Notes: a model not told the origin generated them from the sequence alone. A DNA stretch of 64,000 nucleotides from CAVZLD01 sp963776055 (GCA_963776055.1 CAVZLD010000016.1:407891-471890); one strand, 5' to 3'; shown: positions 39,754 through 50,179, counted from the first letter of the stretch. Program-made: numbers and translations.

Positions 39754-41146
39754 TCAACTGACAACTCCGCTTCGTACCACGGGGCGGTACTTGCCCGACG
39801 GGGCGGGAGCGATATCCTCGACCTGTTCGACCGTCACGTGGTCATCGCTGCGCAGCCGGTCGTGCACCTGGCGCGCTACCTGATCCATACCGTCGGCTGG
39901 AAATGCGTCGTCGGTGACGAGCAGTACACGGAGTTCGCCGAGGCGTTCCTGTCGCACCTGGAATTTGACGATTCCGCTTACTGATCGGCAGATATAGATG
40001 AATGCATAGCCGGGGATCCACCGCCCGTCGCGAGTGACGACAAAGTCGGCGACGCGGCCCGCCGCTGACTTTCACGCTGCCCAGCGTCAGTCCGCACGGG
40101 CAGGGTGTTTTCGAAAGTGTCACCATATCGCCCGTGCGATAGCGGATCATCGGCATCACGGGGCTGACGATATTGGTGACGACCAGCTCGCCCTCGCCGT
40201 CCGTCGGGGCAAGTGTGTGCGGATCGATCGTTTCCAGGATCAGCTGTTCGTCGATGGTGTGCATCGTGCCGTGGTGACATTCGTGGCCGACGAGTCCCGC
40301 CTCGCGCAGGCCGTACGAGTCGTAGACGGGGACGCCGAAGGCCTGGCTGATGTTGTGGCGATCCGGATCGGTCAGCATCTCGGAAGTGGTGCAGATGACG
40401 GTCAGCCCGCGTTGTTTGAGCCGCGACAGATCGATGCCTTGTGGGCGGGCCATGGAGACCATGAGGTTGAGGCTGTTGGGGTAGCCGAAGATGCACTTCG
40501 GCTTCCACTGCAGCCAGTACTCGAAGTACTGCCTGACCAGGGGTGGGTTGATTTCGAAACCATTGGTCAATCCGTCGTTGATCAGCCAGTCGCGGAGGCG
40601 TTTGATCCGGTCCTGTTTGCTGAGTTCGATCGGCGAACCCCAGAAGTACATTTCTCGGTCGCCGCGACGGACACCGATCCATTCGTGACCTCGCATGCGG
40701 GCCGCGTTGATCTGCGCTTCCTGGTGAGCGTTGGCGTAGAACTGCAGGGCTTCGTTGGTGGAACCGCTGGTCCGCACCAGCTTGAATCCGCGATCGGTGC
40801 GGCGAGTGACCATGCGTTCCCGCTCGGTGCGAACCGTTTCTTTCTCGAGCAGTGGGAATTGCTGCAGGTCGGTGAGCGACTGAATGGAGGCCGGCTCGAT
40901 CCCGTGCCGGTCCATGATCTCGCGCCAGAAGGGTGATTCCGCATGTGCTGTTGCGATGATCTGCTGCAATCGCTGCAACTGCAGGCGTTCAACTTCGTCC
41001 CGCGTCCATTGTTGGCTGCGCTTCAGTTCCTCAAGTACGGCAAAGCTACGTCGTCCCAACATTCGCTCTTGGACTCGAAACAACGTTCTGGCAACCGAGG
41101 GGATCATGAGGTATTTCCTGCTTAGGTCCAGTAGAACCCGTTCCAC
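39754..41146 (-). CDS. PaaK/CapK-like adenylate-forming enzyme of the polysaccharide locus (C-terminal frameshift)
   Basis: ANL-superfamily enzyme similar to phenylacetate-CoA ligase and CapK, about 460 codons. It starts at GTG 41146 (reads ERVLLDLSRKYLMIPSV). The P-loop-like VRTSGSTNEALQFY (about residue 125), YDSYGLREAGLVGHEC and GEGELVVTNIVSPVMPMIRYRTGDM are adenylation motifs. Near 40060 the frame shifts; the true C-terminus (RWIPGYAFIYICRSVS, ERLGELRVLLVTDDAF, KYRPVVRSGVVS) runs to 39754. In such clusters these enzymes probably activate an acyl group for transfer to sugar. The first eight codons are duplicated at about 42944-43055. Confidence 0.75.
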
Positions 41147-41236
41147 ACCTGAACGGCCTTGCGGACGAAAGTCCTGGGGTGCGAGAGTTTACAGGGTGGC
41201 ACGCGAGCGGCTTCATATTCACCGGCCCGCACGGCC
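41126..41236. repeat. 111-bp direct repeat, left copy (paaK-like gene 5' end)
   Basis: Near-identical to 42944-43055 (begins GTCCAGTAGAACCCGTTCCA and ends CCGGCCCGCACGGCC). It contains the 5' end of the PaaK-like gene and the 3' end of the deacetylase gene. The two copies bracket one REP-like palindrome that itself contains the IS4-like element. Confidence 0.8.
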
Positions 41237-41237
41237 A

Positions 41238-41283
41238 CTCGCTGTGCGCGGGTCTCCCACCGCTGTGCGTGGGTCTCCTGACC
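41238..41283. repeat. REP-like palindrome, left part, split by IS4-like element
   Basis: CGCTGTGCGCGGGTCTCCCA and GTGCGTGGGTCTCCTGACC. The last 11 bases, GTCTCCTGACC (41273-41283), are repeated directly at 42803-42813 on the other side of the insertion. The remainder of the palindrome is at 42803-42875. Confidence 0.75.
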
Positions 41284-42802
41284 TACTGCTGTAAACACCT
41301 TCGGGAGGCCAGATTAACACGTTTTGTTTTGGGTGGTGGCCCGCAAAGGATTAGATGGACGGAATTGTGAGTAGGTGAACGTCGCTTCGGTGTGATCTGA
41401 TGAGTCGTTTGGGGCGGTGATGCAATCCAAGTGTCACTCCACGCATGTTTCAGTAGACGGTTCAGGTGTTTCAGAAGTTGGGACGATGTCGTTTTGCGGG
41501 CGTGGTATTTTTCCGTTTGGCTGGTTGTCGAGCAAGGTATTCCAGGTGATCAGCTCCCGCGTGACGTCGCGAAACAGCATTTCGGTAGAAATCTCCGAAG
41601 GGTCACGATCGTGGGTCTCGGCCACAGATCCACGGATCACCTGAATCATGTTGTACAGCACCATGCAGAAGGCGAACTGAAAGATCGTGGCCTTGGGGGT
41701 TCCTCGAATCAAATGCGACAGACCGAAAACTTCGGTCACCTTTTGAAAGAGACGCTCGATCTCCCAGCGTTACCGGTAGATCCAGAGCAGATCTTCGGCC
41801 GGGTAGAGACCTCCATCGAACAAGTCGGTGATTAAGGTGATCGTCTCGCGACCCGGTCGGAGCAACTCGATCTGACGCACGCGACGGCGACGATGATCGG
41901 ACTCACTGCCCAACCAGCCCCAATTCTCGAGAAACTGATCTCCCTCTGCCGTTTTTCCCCGATGCGATGGAACCTGGGAATCTCGATGAAATTTCACCTT
42001 GGTGTGATGGCGAACCAAAAAGCAATCCCCTTCCGCGCGGTGAAGAACCGAGGTTGTTCCAGGTCACAGAACGCGCGATCACTGACATGCAGTCGTGGCC
42101 CCGGCAATTCTCGACAAACTTCCGGAACGAGCGATTTGACAAACTTGACATCGTTGGCTTCCCCGTCAGGATCAGCCCACATGGCGATCGTCAAACCGGT
42201 TTCCCATTGAATGGCCACCAAGGCACGTCCCCCGAGAATTCCGCCGGAGATTCCTCGCAATGGTTTCAGTCGCTTCGCTACCTTTTTGATCGCTTTCCCG
42301 TCATAGATGACAATCCGGAAATCGACGAGGGACTGCGGTTTCTTCCACTCCGCCCAGGAGGGAAACGCCTCTCGTAAGGCACGGCTGGCGGATTGTAGAA
42401 AGGCTTGGCTCACGGCAATCGGACACCGCCCCAGCTTCTTGTAAGCAGCTTGAATACTGGCTTCGAGGACACCGTCTTCACGATTTTTCTCAAAGCTCTC
42501 TCGACCACTCTCGTACTTCAACAAGGCATCGGCGACGAGACTCACCATCACAGGAAACGAAATCAGATTCTCAAAACACCGGCCCCGGTGCTTCTTCCAG
42601 ATCTCCTCTAACCGGTCGGAATCGGTGATCCAGGACCAAAGCTCCATCGCGACATCTGCTCAGCGGAATTCGCTCAATCAATTCCCTGACAAAGCCGTCC
42701 ATGATCCCCTCCTTGTATGGTGTGGCCAAAAACTCGAATCCATCGAGTCATAACCAACCAACATTCAAGGAGTTAGGCAACACCAACCTGTTTACAGCAG
42801 TA
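41284..42802 (-). mobile_element. IS4-family insertion sequence, 1519 bp, decayed transposase
   Basis: Perfect 14-bp terminal inverted repeats, TACTGCTGTAAACA at 41284-41297 and TGTTTACAGCAGTA at 42789-42802, flanked by an 11-bp target duplication GTCTCCTGACC. An 11-bp duplication is typical for IS4 relatives (9-12 bp). The element lies inside a REP-like palindrome. Confidence 0.85.
41434..42702 (-). pseudogene. IS4-family DDE transposase, inactivated
   Basis: About 420 codons. The start MDGFVRELIERIPLS (42702) follows GGAGGGGATC. Family text: HRGRCFENLISFPVMVSLVA, VIYDGKAIKKVAKRLKPL (first Asp), LHVSDRAFCDLEQPRFF (second Asp) and RWEIERLFQKVTEVFGLSHL (Glu of the YREK region). It is broken by a frameshift near 42650, a second near 42000 and an in-frame TAA at about 41769, replacing the residue after IYR, just before the catalytic Glu. 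The nonsense codon supports real inactivation rather than sequencing indels alone. Confidence 0.85.
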
Positions 42803-42875
42803 GTCTCCTGACCCCGCACTCTTAGCGACCGAAGGTCTCCTAGCGTCTGGGAGACCTTCGCCGAGCGAACTAGAA
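42803..42875. repeat. REP-like palindrome, right part, split by IS4-like element
   Basis: GTCTCCTGACCCCGCACTCT, GACCGAAGGTCTCC and GGGAGACCTTCGCCGAGCGA form a hairpin. With 41238-41283 this restores one palindrome unit. Confidence 0.75.
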
Positions 42876-42943
42876 TCACGCTCGCCCACCCGAACACCAA
42901 ATCTGAAATCACCTTTAATAACTGACAACGATCCCCACCCTAC

Positions 42944-43055
42944 GTCCAGTAGAACCCGTTCCACACCTGAACGGCCTTGCGCACGAAAGTCCTGGGGTGG
43001 GAGAGTTTACAGGGTGGCACGCGAGCGGGTTCATACTGGTCCGGCCCGCACGGCC
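42944..43055. repeat. 112-bp direct repeat, right copy
   Basis: Partner of 41126-41236. It holds the 3' end of the deacetylase gene (43031-43055) and then a displaced copy of the PaaK-like start (ERVLLD), which runs out after six to eight codons into unrelated sequence. Confidence 0.8.
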
Positions 43056-43941
43056 TCGGCGAGCTGACCGAAGGTGTAAACGGGCAGATTGGAACGCTGG
43101 GCCAGCCATTCGCAGAAGCGGCGGAAGCGGCGAATGATGATCCGATTTGGGCGGCCACCGTCGTACTGAACGTTGCGCCACTTGAAGAGGCTGAAGCTGT
43201 GTAGGATCATCACCGCGTCGGCACCGGCACCGCAGATCCGCTGGATCGCATCGCGACATTCCTCGAACCCGATTCCATACAGGTCGAGCGGCTTGGCCGG
43301 GTGCAGACCGGGGAAGCGAATCTTGTGGAAGCCGGAGAGGGCCAGTTCGAGCACGCCGCCGTACCATTTCGAGCCGTTGTAGAGTTCGTCGCGTTCGAAC
43401 AGGCACTGTCCACCCGCGTACGGGAACGTGTAACTGCTGTCGAGCAGGATCTCGGCCTTTTCCATCTGCCGCAGCGTCTCTACCGACGCACCCATGTTGC
43501 CCGCTCGAAACGCGTCGACCGCTCGTCCGGTCCACTGCCGCATCCGATCTGCTCCCTCCTGTAGCAGTGCGAATTGCTGTTCAGGCGTCAGATTCGCGAT
43601 CTGATCGGTTCTTGGATGGGGGAGACCCTGCTGTTCAAGACCGTAGTGCTTGTGGCCCGGATGAATGTGGAGTTGCACATCCTGTCCGCGCTCGAGCAGA
43701 TAGTGGCAGACTCGTTCGACTTCACCCGGATAGCCTTGTTCGGCCGTAAATGCCTCGACGAAGAACGTGGCGGCCAGGTTGTGCTTCTGCAAAATGTCAA
43801 CGATCAGCGGAATGCCGTACTGCTTGCCGTCGTACTCACCCCACATCCCGCGCGACGGCGGGACTGGCTTTAGCGCGGGTCCCTCCAGGCGCCCCCCATG
43901 CCGCATTCCACGTCAAACGTGATGAACACACCGCGTTTCAT
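43031..43941 (-). CDS. Polysaccharide deacetylase-family protein (5' frameshift)
   Basis: About 300 codons of the NodB-like fold. The likely start is the ATG at 43941 (MKRGVFITFDVECGMGGAWR); the frame breaks near 43885 and continues PVPPSRGMWGEYDGKQYGIP to 43031. TFDVE carries the first catalytic Asp; VQLHIHPGHKHYG supplies metal-binding His residues; FRAGNMGASVETL and DSSYTFPYAGGQ follow. No signal peptide is seen, so it acts in the cytoplasm or on lipid-linked intermediates. It lies just upstream of the PaaK-like gene, now separated from it by the REP/IS insertion. Confidence 0.75.
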
Positions 43942-44230
43942 GTCACTGGCCTTTGCTTATTTCGTATGGGAACAGAGCATGCTGTGCGCGGTCATGCTGT
44001 GCGGGTCTCCCACATGCTGTGCGGGTCTCCCGACCCCGCACTCTTCGGCACTCCATGCGGCGGGGTCAGGAGACCCTCGCCGAGCTAGTGATGAACACAC
44101 CGCACTTCATGTCGCTGGCCGTTTACTTATTCCGCATGTGAATAGGGACACCATGCTGTGCGCGGGTCTCCCGACCCCGCACTCTTCGGCACTCCATACG
44201 GCGGGGTCAGGAGACCCGCGCCGAGCCAGT
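43919..44230. repeat. Duplicated gene-start segment alternating with REP-like palindromes
   Basis: GATGAACACACCGCGTTTCA starts a segment at 43919 that recurs as GATGAACACACCGCACTTCA at about 44091. Each carries the deacetylase start region (about 63 bp) followed by a palindrome: GGGTCTCCCGACCCCGCACT to GGGGTCAGGAGACCCTCGCC (43983-44090), and GGGTCTCCCGACCCCGCACT to GGGGTCAGGAGACCCGCGCC (44153-44228). 44231-44471 shows no gene. Confidence 0.8.
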
Positions 44231-44471
44231 GTCGTTTGTTCCTTCCCAACCCACAATTGGCACTCGCGCGAAGCTGTGCTCCAATTTCGTTTGCCACTTA
44301 CTCCCAGGCGATGTCTGCCACCAACGGCAGATGGTCTGACCCGATATCGCGTTCGGTCCAGCACTTGACCGGTTGTTGACTTGCCCATGCTCGGAAAGTA
44401 ACTTCGGCAGCGGCGGAGTGACCCCCACGTGTCTTTGCGGCAACGTGCGACGTTAAAAAGAAGAATCTGGT

Positions 44472-46484
44472 ATGGGATTGACTGACCGAGAGCATTCGGT
44501 GGATACACATTCCACGCAATCCATCTCTGGCTTGACCGGGTTGCGTGCGCTGGCATGTGTGGCAGTGTTCGGCGTACACTGGCAGCAATTGACGGGCATC
44601 GAAGGAACATGGGGACCTTTCGACCTGAAGATCCTCCTGCTAAACGGAAACACAGGAGTCTGCCTGTTTTTCCTGTTGAGCGGGTTTTTGCTCTCTTTGC
44701 CAACATGGCAGCGCAACGCAACTGGCGCACCGGCGGCCGGCAGACGGCGGCGAGAGACACTGCTCCGTTACACACTCAATCGAGCGGCCCGTATCCTGCC
44801 CGCCTACTATCTGTGTTTGACAGTCCTGATCATCGCAGGCAAAGAATGGCAAAGCTGGAATGGAGCCCGCAGCATCATCCTGCATTATCTCTTCCTGCAC
44901 AACATCACAAGTTCCACCTTGTATGACATTAGCCCACCGTTCTGGACCCTCGCCGTACAGGGACAGTTTTATGTTGTTCTGCCGATATTGCTGTGGTGTC
45001 TCTTTCGCCCGCCCCATCGCACGCAGGCCCTCGCTATCGCAGCTCTGGCATGCCTCGGAGCATATGCCCTACACTTTGCACTGGCCGAGTATATTGCCCC
45101 CGCCCTGCCATCCGTCATACGCTCGCTCTATAAAGGCCGCGTGGCAGAACACAGCCTGCTGGCCCATTTGCCACATTTTCTGCTTGGTGTGCTTGCCGCC
45201 GGACTGCACGTACGACTGAACAAAACGTCTCCGGGCAGCGTAGCAGACCATCCACGATGCTGGGACGCAGTCTTCTGGGGATCCCTCGCTGTCGTGTTCT
45301 GTATTCTCGTAAATCCTTGGCTCGATCGCTTGCTGTGCTGGTCCCATGGCCGTTACAACTGGCCATACGTTCCCGCTCTGCTGGCCGCAATCATCATCGC
45401 GGCACCACGCTGCAGGTCGGCGTGCATGGTCTTGGAGTTTTCGCCCATACGCGGATTAGGGATGATATCGTACGGTGTCTACGTGTATCATCTCCCCTGC
45501 ATGAAATTCGTCGCGGGTAATGCGGACCACCTCGGGCCGTTTCTTGCCAGGGACCCTCTTGGTTTGGCCTTGACATCCATCGTTGTTACAGTCGCCGTGG
45601 CAACAACGTCGTGGTATTTCATCGAGCGCCCCTGTCTGCGATGGATAAAGCGCCGCCGGCGGGTATCTCCGGCAGATAGCTACAACGCGAGTCACGCTAC
45701 CGCACCGCTATCCCAGCAGGAACTTGGAGCTCAACTCGTTACGACACTGTTCTGGTTGGCGATGTCCATCGCCTTCGTAGCCGTGCTGATTCAGGCACTT
45801 CTACTTGCCCCGCGAATCCCCTACAACGTGCGGGAGCTCTTCCAAAGAGACCTGCGTCCGTTGAGGATTCTTGTCTTTGCCGCGATCCCAATTTGGGTCG
45901 GTTTTGCGCCCTCATGGTTTGGTGCCCGGGTCGGACGGCGGCCGTGGCTGATCTGGCTCGCACCGCTATGCGCCGTTGTTGTCAGCCAGGTTATGTGGTT
46001 CTTGCTGCGGCACTCTGTGACGCCAGAAAGCGTCAATGACGTACTCGGCTCGCGCTTGCTCGACTGGCCAGGGAATCTCGAACGTCGGATGCGCCTGTTC
46101 ACGTTGCAGGGGCCTTTGACCGGTTTTCTGATTCTCTTCTCGGCGGCCTTCCACACGTGGCAGCAACAGGATGAGAGCTGCCTCCTTGCGCCGAATCGCC
46201 TATTTCACTGCCGGAACCCTGCCGTGGATCGCGCTCTGCGGATACGTTGTCTTCTATTGTCCGAGCACCAGCAACATCGTCGAGTTGATTCGATTCAAGC
46301 CGTTTCCGTGGATCGGTCCCGTTTCGTTGCTGGCACTGATCGCCCTCCTGGCGGGCAATGCCACTTGGCTCTCTCAATCAGCCCAGCAGGGCACCGGCGA
46401 GTGGTTCCTGAAACTGCTGGTAACCGCGGGCCTGGTGAGCCCAGGGTGGGCACTGCTGCATTTCGGCCTCGATCCGGCCGTTGA
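44472..46484 (+). CDS. Acyltransferase-3 family O-acyltransferase with extra C-terminal membrane region
   Basis: N-terminal about 390 residues are an OafA-like O-acyltransferase: ISGLTGLRALACVAVFGVHWQ (His of the active region), FFLLSGFLLSLP, LRYTLNRAARILPAYYL, PPFWTLAVQGQFYVVLPILL and SWYFIERPCLRW. Residues 405-565 add further membrane segments of another kind (LFWLAMSIAFVAVLIQALLL; WLIWLAPLCAVVVSQVMWFL). The last about 100 residues in this frame are low-quality read-through; coding resemblance moves to the frame that opens at 46171. Acylates sugars at the inner membrane. A single acyltransferase-VanZ fusion broken by an indel is a real alternative. Confidence 0.75.
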   Translation: MGLTDREHSVDTHSTQSISGLTGLRALACVAVFGVHWQQLTGIEGTWGPFDLKILLLNGNTGVCLFFLLSGFLLSLPTWQRNATGAPAAGRRRRETLLRYTLNRAARILPAYYLCLTVLIIAGKEWQSWNGARSIILHYLFLHNITSSTLYDISPPFWTLAVQGQFYVVLPILLWCLFRPPHRTQALAIAALACLGAYALHFALAEYIAPALPSVIRSLYKGRVAEHSLLAHLPHFLLGVLAAGLHVRLNKTSPGSVADHPRCWDAVFWGSLAVVFCILVNPWLDRLLCWSHGRYNWPYVPALLAAIIIAAPRCRSACMVLEFSPIRGLGMISYGVYVYHLPCMKFVAGNADHLGPFLARDPLGLALTSIVVTVAVATTSWYFIERPCLRWIKRRRRVSPADSYNASHATAPLSQQELGAQLVTTLFWLAMSIAFVAVLIQALLLAPRIPYNVRELFQRDLRPLRILVFAAIPIWVGFAPSWFGARVGRRPWLIWLAPLCAVVVSQVMWFLLRHSVTPESVNDVLGSRLLDWPGNLERRMRLFTLQGPLTGFLILFSAAFHTWQQQDESCLLAPNRLFHCRNPAVDRALRIRCLLLSEHQQHRRVDSIQAVSVDRSRFVAGTDRPPGGQCHLALSISPAGHRRVVPETAGNRGPGEPRVGTAAFRPRSGR

Positions 46485-48373
46485 AAAGTATGGAGTCGTC
46501 TTCCCGGCAGCACGATTCATCTTCGGCCCTGATCGTATTCAGGAGATCAGCTGGCTCGACACTTTACGCACGCTGGGGAGTGTTTCAGCTGGGAAGCGTA
46601 TTTCTGTTGGCCTGGGGAGGCAACATTGCACAGCGTCTTTGGTCGCAGGCGACATCGATAAGAACGGCGGGGCTGCACACGAGCACAGCTTCACTTGGTC
46701 AAGATAGTGAGCAGCGTCAACCGTCGGCTGGCCTGACAGTTCACCCAAGAACAGCTGATGGCTCCGAAGTCCGACAGCTTCCTTTAACGCGGTGGCGAAT
46801 CAGATCTGGAGCAAGATTTGGAGTCGCGGTGGCAGCGATGGCGATCTCATTCGCCGGGATTGCGGCCGGGCTCTGGTACATCACCGTTTTCGCTACCCCC
46901 TCGTTGGATTTCCTCCGTCACGAAGAGCTTCCGCTGCGGGTGGCCGCCGCTACCTTTGCTTCTCTCTGGCACGTAATCGGAATAACGTTCGTGCACATGC
47001 GACTTCGAATATCACCAAAGATCTACTGGGTTTTGCTACCGGCATGGACCGCTCTAATCTCTATTCCAACGTGGCTGGCTATCGAGTTTGCGTTCCAGCC
47101 AAACCTGGTGCGAAACGTTCTTGGGTGCATTGCCGTCGGGACGCTGTCGCCGTGGGAGCCAATGGCCCGCTTTCTTCTTTGGCAAAACTTCATCACGGTG
47201 CCCGCCTTGTCGCTCATCTGCTGTGCTGCGAGTCGATCGGATGACGACAATCCGGCTTGCCCCTGCATACGCATACTCGGCATCTCTTCTGGCTGGCTGG
47301 CTGTGATAGCTCTTGTCCTATGGGTTCTCCCCTCACATCAGGCACCTCCACCGACGCCGGTCGCCATAGGCGGCCTGGCAATTACCTGGCGGTTCGTGCT
47401 GGGCGGGAGCTTTCTCGTGACGTGGATGAGCTGGTTGGGTTGGATGTTAGCAGAATCTGTTGAGCCGGAGGTTACCGCGATTCCTTTAGACGATGACGTC
47501 TGGCAGCGGTTCCGCCGATGTCTGTGGATTCTCCTCAGCCTCCTGTTGATTTTCTTGGCTTACGGGAGCTTGTTTCCGTCACAGTTAAAGGCGGTTCCTC
47601 TATCCTTGGCATGGAATGACTTCGTGGCTCGAATCCTACAGGTCACGCCGTGGCGTCAATCGGACGCGGTAACCAACCTACTAATGTTTGTTCCGGTGGG
47701 TTTTATCGCATTGGGCAGTCTGTCTGACGTGCGTGAGACAATCGGTCGAAATCTACTCAAGTCTTCCATCGTGCTGTTGGGCGGGTTGATGGTGAGCGCC
47801 GTACTGGAGTTTTTGCAGGTATTCACCGTCGGCCGAACGGTGTCCCTTCAGGACGTGATTGCGCAAACCATCGGAAACGCATGCGGTATCGGTATTTGGC
47901 TCTGGGCCGGCCCCGGCATTTGCACCTCATGCATTTCTCGGCTCCGGAACATGCACCGGCAGGGTTCGGAAGTCGTAGGCGCGTTGCTTGTATACAGTGT
48001 CATTCTTCTGGCGTATCAGCTGTGGCCATTCCACCTCACGATTGCAGTCGGCCAGTTGTCCAGGAAGTATCGTCAGGGATTCATTTCTCTAATACCCTTT
48101 TCAGATCTCGCGACAACGAACCTTTTTTCGCTACTGATGGCGATCGTGTTGTACGCACCAGTGGGGTTCCTACTGGCAGCCCATTTCACGGCAAAAAAAG
48201 ATGCGAGGTGGAAATACCTGGCTTCTGGCGTGACGTTCGTGTCACTGGTGGAATTCGGTCAGATATTTATCAAGGGACGTTACGCCACTACGACAGACGT
48301 CGTCCTGGGTACGGTAGGTATCATTCTTGGTGCCTCGTGTTTTCGCCTTTTTGCGAGGTCACTTGGACGGTAG
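46171..48373 (+). CDS. VanZ-like multi-domain membrane protein (frameshift near 46570)
   Basis: Large polytopic membrane protein. MRAASLRRIAYFTAGTLPWI opens one frame (46171-46570); after LDTLRTLG the text continues FQLGSVFLLAWGGNIAQRLW in the next frame to 48373. The C-terminal 300 residues contain two VanZ-like units: DAVTNLLMFVPVGFIALGSL with AVLEFLQVFTVGRTVSLQDV, and TNLFSLLMAIVLYAPVGFLL with LVEFGQIFIKGRYATTTDVV. VanZ proteins give low-level glycopeptide tolerance in enterococci, and relatives sit in exopolysaccharide clusters of planctomycetes. It may be the C-terminal continuation of the acyltransferase gene rather than a separate gene. Confidence 0.7.
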
Positions 48374-48426
48374 CCGGATCTCGCTTGCCGCCGCTTTTTC
48401 CACACCATCTTGCACGATAGTACCCT

Positions 48427-48655
48427 CTGCTCGGCGCAGGTCTCCTGACCTCGCCGTCTTCCCGACCGCAGGTCTCCCCTGCCCGTGCCTGCCCGAATCC
48501 TCATCTGGAGACCTTCGGTCATTCCCTGTGCGGGGTCGGAGACCCTCGCACAGCACAAGGAGATGCGCCGCGCACTGCACAGGCACACGCTCGAGTCGCG
48601 AGGTCTCCCGACCTCGCCGCCCAGCCCGGGTGGCACGGTCAGGAGACCGGCCACA
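48427..48655. repeat. REP-like nested palindromes, two units
   Basis: Unit one: GCTCGGCGCAGGTCTCCTGA, GACCGCAGGTCTCCCC, GGAGACCTTCGGTC, GGGGTCGGAGACCCTCGCAC (48427-48557). Unit two: GAGGTCTCCCGACCTCGCCG with GGTCAGGAGACCGGCCACAG (48592-48655). Intergenic between the convergent VanZ and ATP-grasp genes. Confidence 0.85.
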
Positions 48656-48701
48656 GCGTGGTTCAGGGACAGGCTCTTATTGTCCAATGATCTGAATGGG
48701 A

Positions 48702-49965
48702 TCAAGTCACTCCGAGCAGGTCGCCAGACTCACCCTTCAGCAGCCGCTTCACGACCATCTGCTTGAGGTCGACGAAGAACGGCTTGGGATCGGTCCAGGC
48801 GAACGTGTCGTCCTTGGTCCAGGGCCCGGTGTTCCAGAGGAACCGGGCGATCGCGCCGAACTTGCTCAGATGGGTCTGGTCGGGCGGCAGTTCGTCGCGG
48901 CGGAGCATGCCGAGCAGCCACTGGGCATCGCCGCCCAGGATCCGCGTCCGCAGCCCGAGGCGGTAGGGTTTCTTCTGCATCTTGTCAGGTTCGAAGTGGC
49001 TTTGCCAGAGCAGGAACGGCGATTCGAAGCCGGCCATGATCACCGTGGGCTGGCCGCCGCACATCCGCGGATTGATCTCCAGGAAGATGTACTCGTCGGT
49101 CTTCGGATCGTAGTGGAACTGGCAGGTCGCGATGCCTTCCCATTGGATGGTCTGCAGCAGTCTCACCGCATCTTGCGCCAGCGCTTCGTGGCGGCATGAG
49201 ACGCGTTGCACGGTGACGCCGCCGGCCAGCGGCGCATGGTGCTCGCCGATGTATTCGCCCATCATGAACGCCTCGCCCTGGTGCATCAGGATGTGGCAGT
49301 GGTCTTCGGCCCCGGGATGATACTCCTGCACGATGATATTGTCGGCGAACTCTTCCACGGAGGCGTGAAGTTTCTGCGAGCGCTGCCAGATCACTGGCGT
49401 AGGCCGCCTTCCACTTTGCTTTTCCCGAATTCGCGTCGTTCTGGCGACTGGTGCGCAGCACCAGCGGGAACTGCAGCGCGTCGCCTCCGGCCGCCATCAG
49501 CTTGTCCAGCGTCATGCCCTTGGCCACCGGGATTCCCAGCTCTTCGCACAGACCGTGCAGATAGGCCTTGTCGGTCGCTTTCTCGAAGCGCTCGGCCGCG
49601 GGGGAGAACACGTGGATCTCCGGCTCGAACCGGTCGCGATTCTGGATCAGGGCTTTGTGCAGGCTTTCCGAGATCGGCATGACCGATCCTGCCTTCAGTT
49701 CATGGGCCAGCCACAGAAGCTGGTCCACGTTCGACGGAGCGTCTGGGGACCGGTCCAACATCCAGGCCCCGGCGCAGTAGCGGCTGTGGGCCGACTGGCC
49801 TTGGGGCGTGTTGCAGACCGCAAACGCGGTCAATCCGTTCCTGGCCAAGCTGCGCAGCGTCGCCAGGCCCACCTGGGAATCGCCCACAATCGCGATGACT
49901 CGGCGTTCGCGTGGTCCAGAAAGTCCGTGGCGGATCGCCCGGATGTTCTGCATCATACTGTGCAT
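48702..49965 (-). CDS. ATP-grasp carboxylate-amine ligase of the polysaccharide locus (one frameshift)
   Basis: About 420 codons. The N-terminus RRVIAIVGDSQVGLATLRSL is a Rossmann-like pre-ATP-grasp domain; LEELGIPVAKGMTLDKL-type text with LQFPLVLRTSR gives the ATP-binding lysine/arginine region. After a break near 49390, DNIIVQEYHPGAEDHCHILM, FHYDPKTDEYIFLEINPRMC (Mg-binding E..N) and GGQPTVIMAGFESP complete the fold. It resembles carbamoyl-phosphate-synthase-like ligases of exopolysaccharide clusters that attach an amino acid or other amine; the substrate is unknown. A second paralogue lies at 62570-63790. Confidence 0.75.
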
Positions 49966-50017
49966 TCTCCTGAATGTTCACGCACGGCGCTGCTCCGGCT
50001 GCTCGGCAGTCCGTGCT

Positions 50018-50165
50018 GCTCGGCGCAGGTCTCCTGACCTCGCCGTCTTCGTGACCGCAGGTCTCCCACTCCCGTGCTATGTCCGAATCCTCATCTGGAG
50101 ACCTGGCGGTCATTGCGTCGCATGCGGGGTCACCTCTGCTCGGCGAGTCCCCGACCTCGCTCAGT
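50018..50165. repeat. REP-like nested palindrome beside RAYT copy 1 (3' side)
   Basis: GCTCGGCGCAGGTCTCCTGA, GACCGCAGGTCTCCCA, GGAGACCTGGCGGTC, then an altered right arm (GCGGGGTCACCTCTGCTCGG). It directly follows the RAYT gene, whose reading frame runs through it. Confidence 0.85.
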
Positions 50166-50179
50166 CCGCGGTCTAGACG

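Noticed and set aside
49700..50165. Extension of RAYT copy 1 to the formal stop at 49700
   Set aside because: The tail is translated palindrome and then antisense-quality text overlapping the ATP-grasp gene; family similarity ends near 50180.
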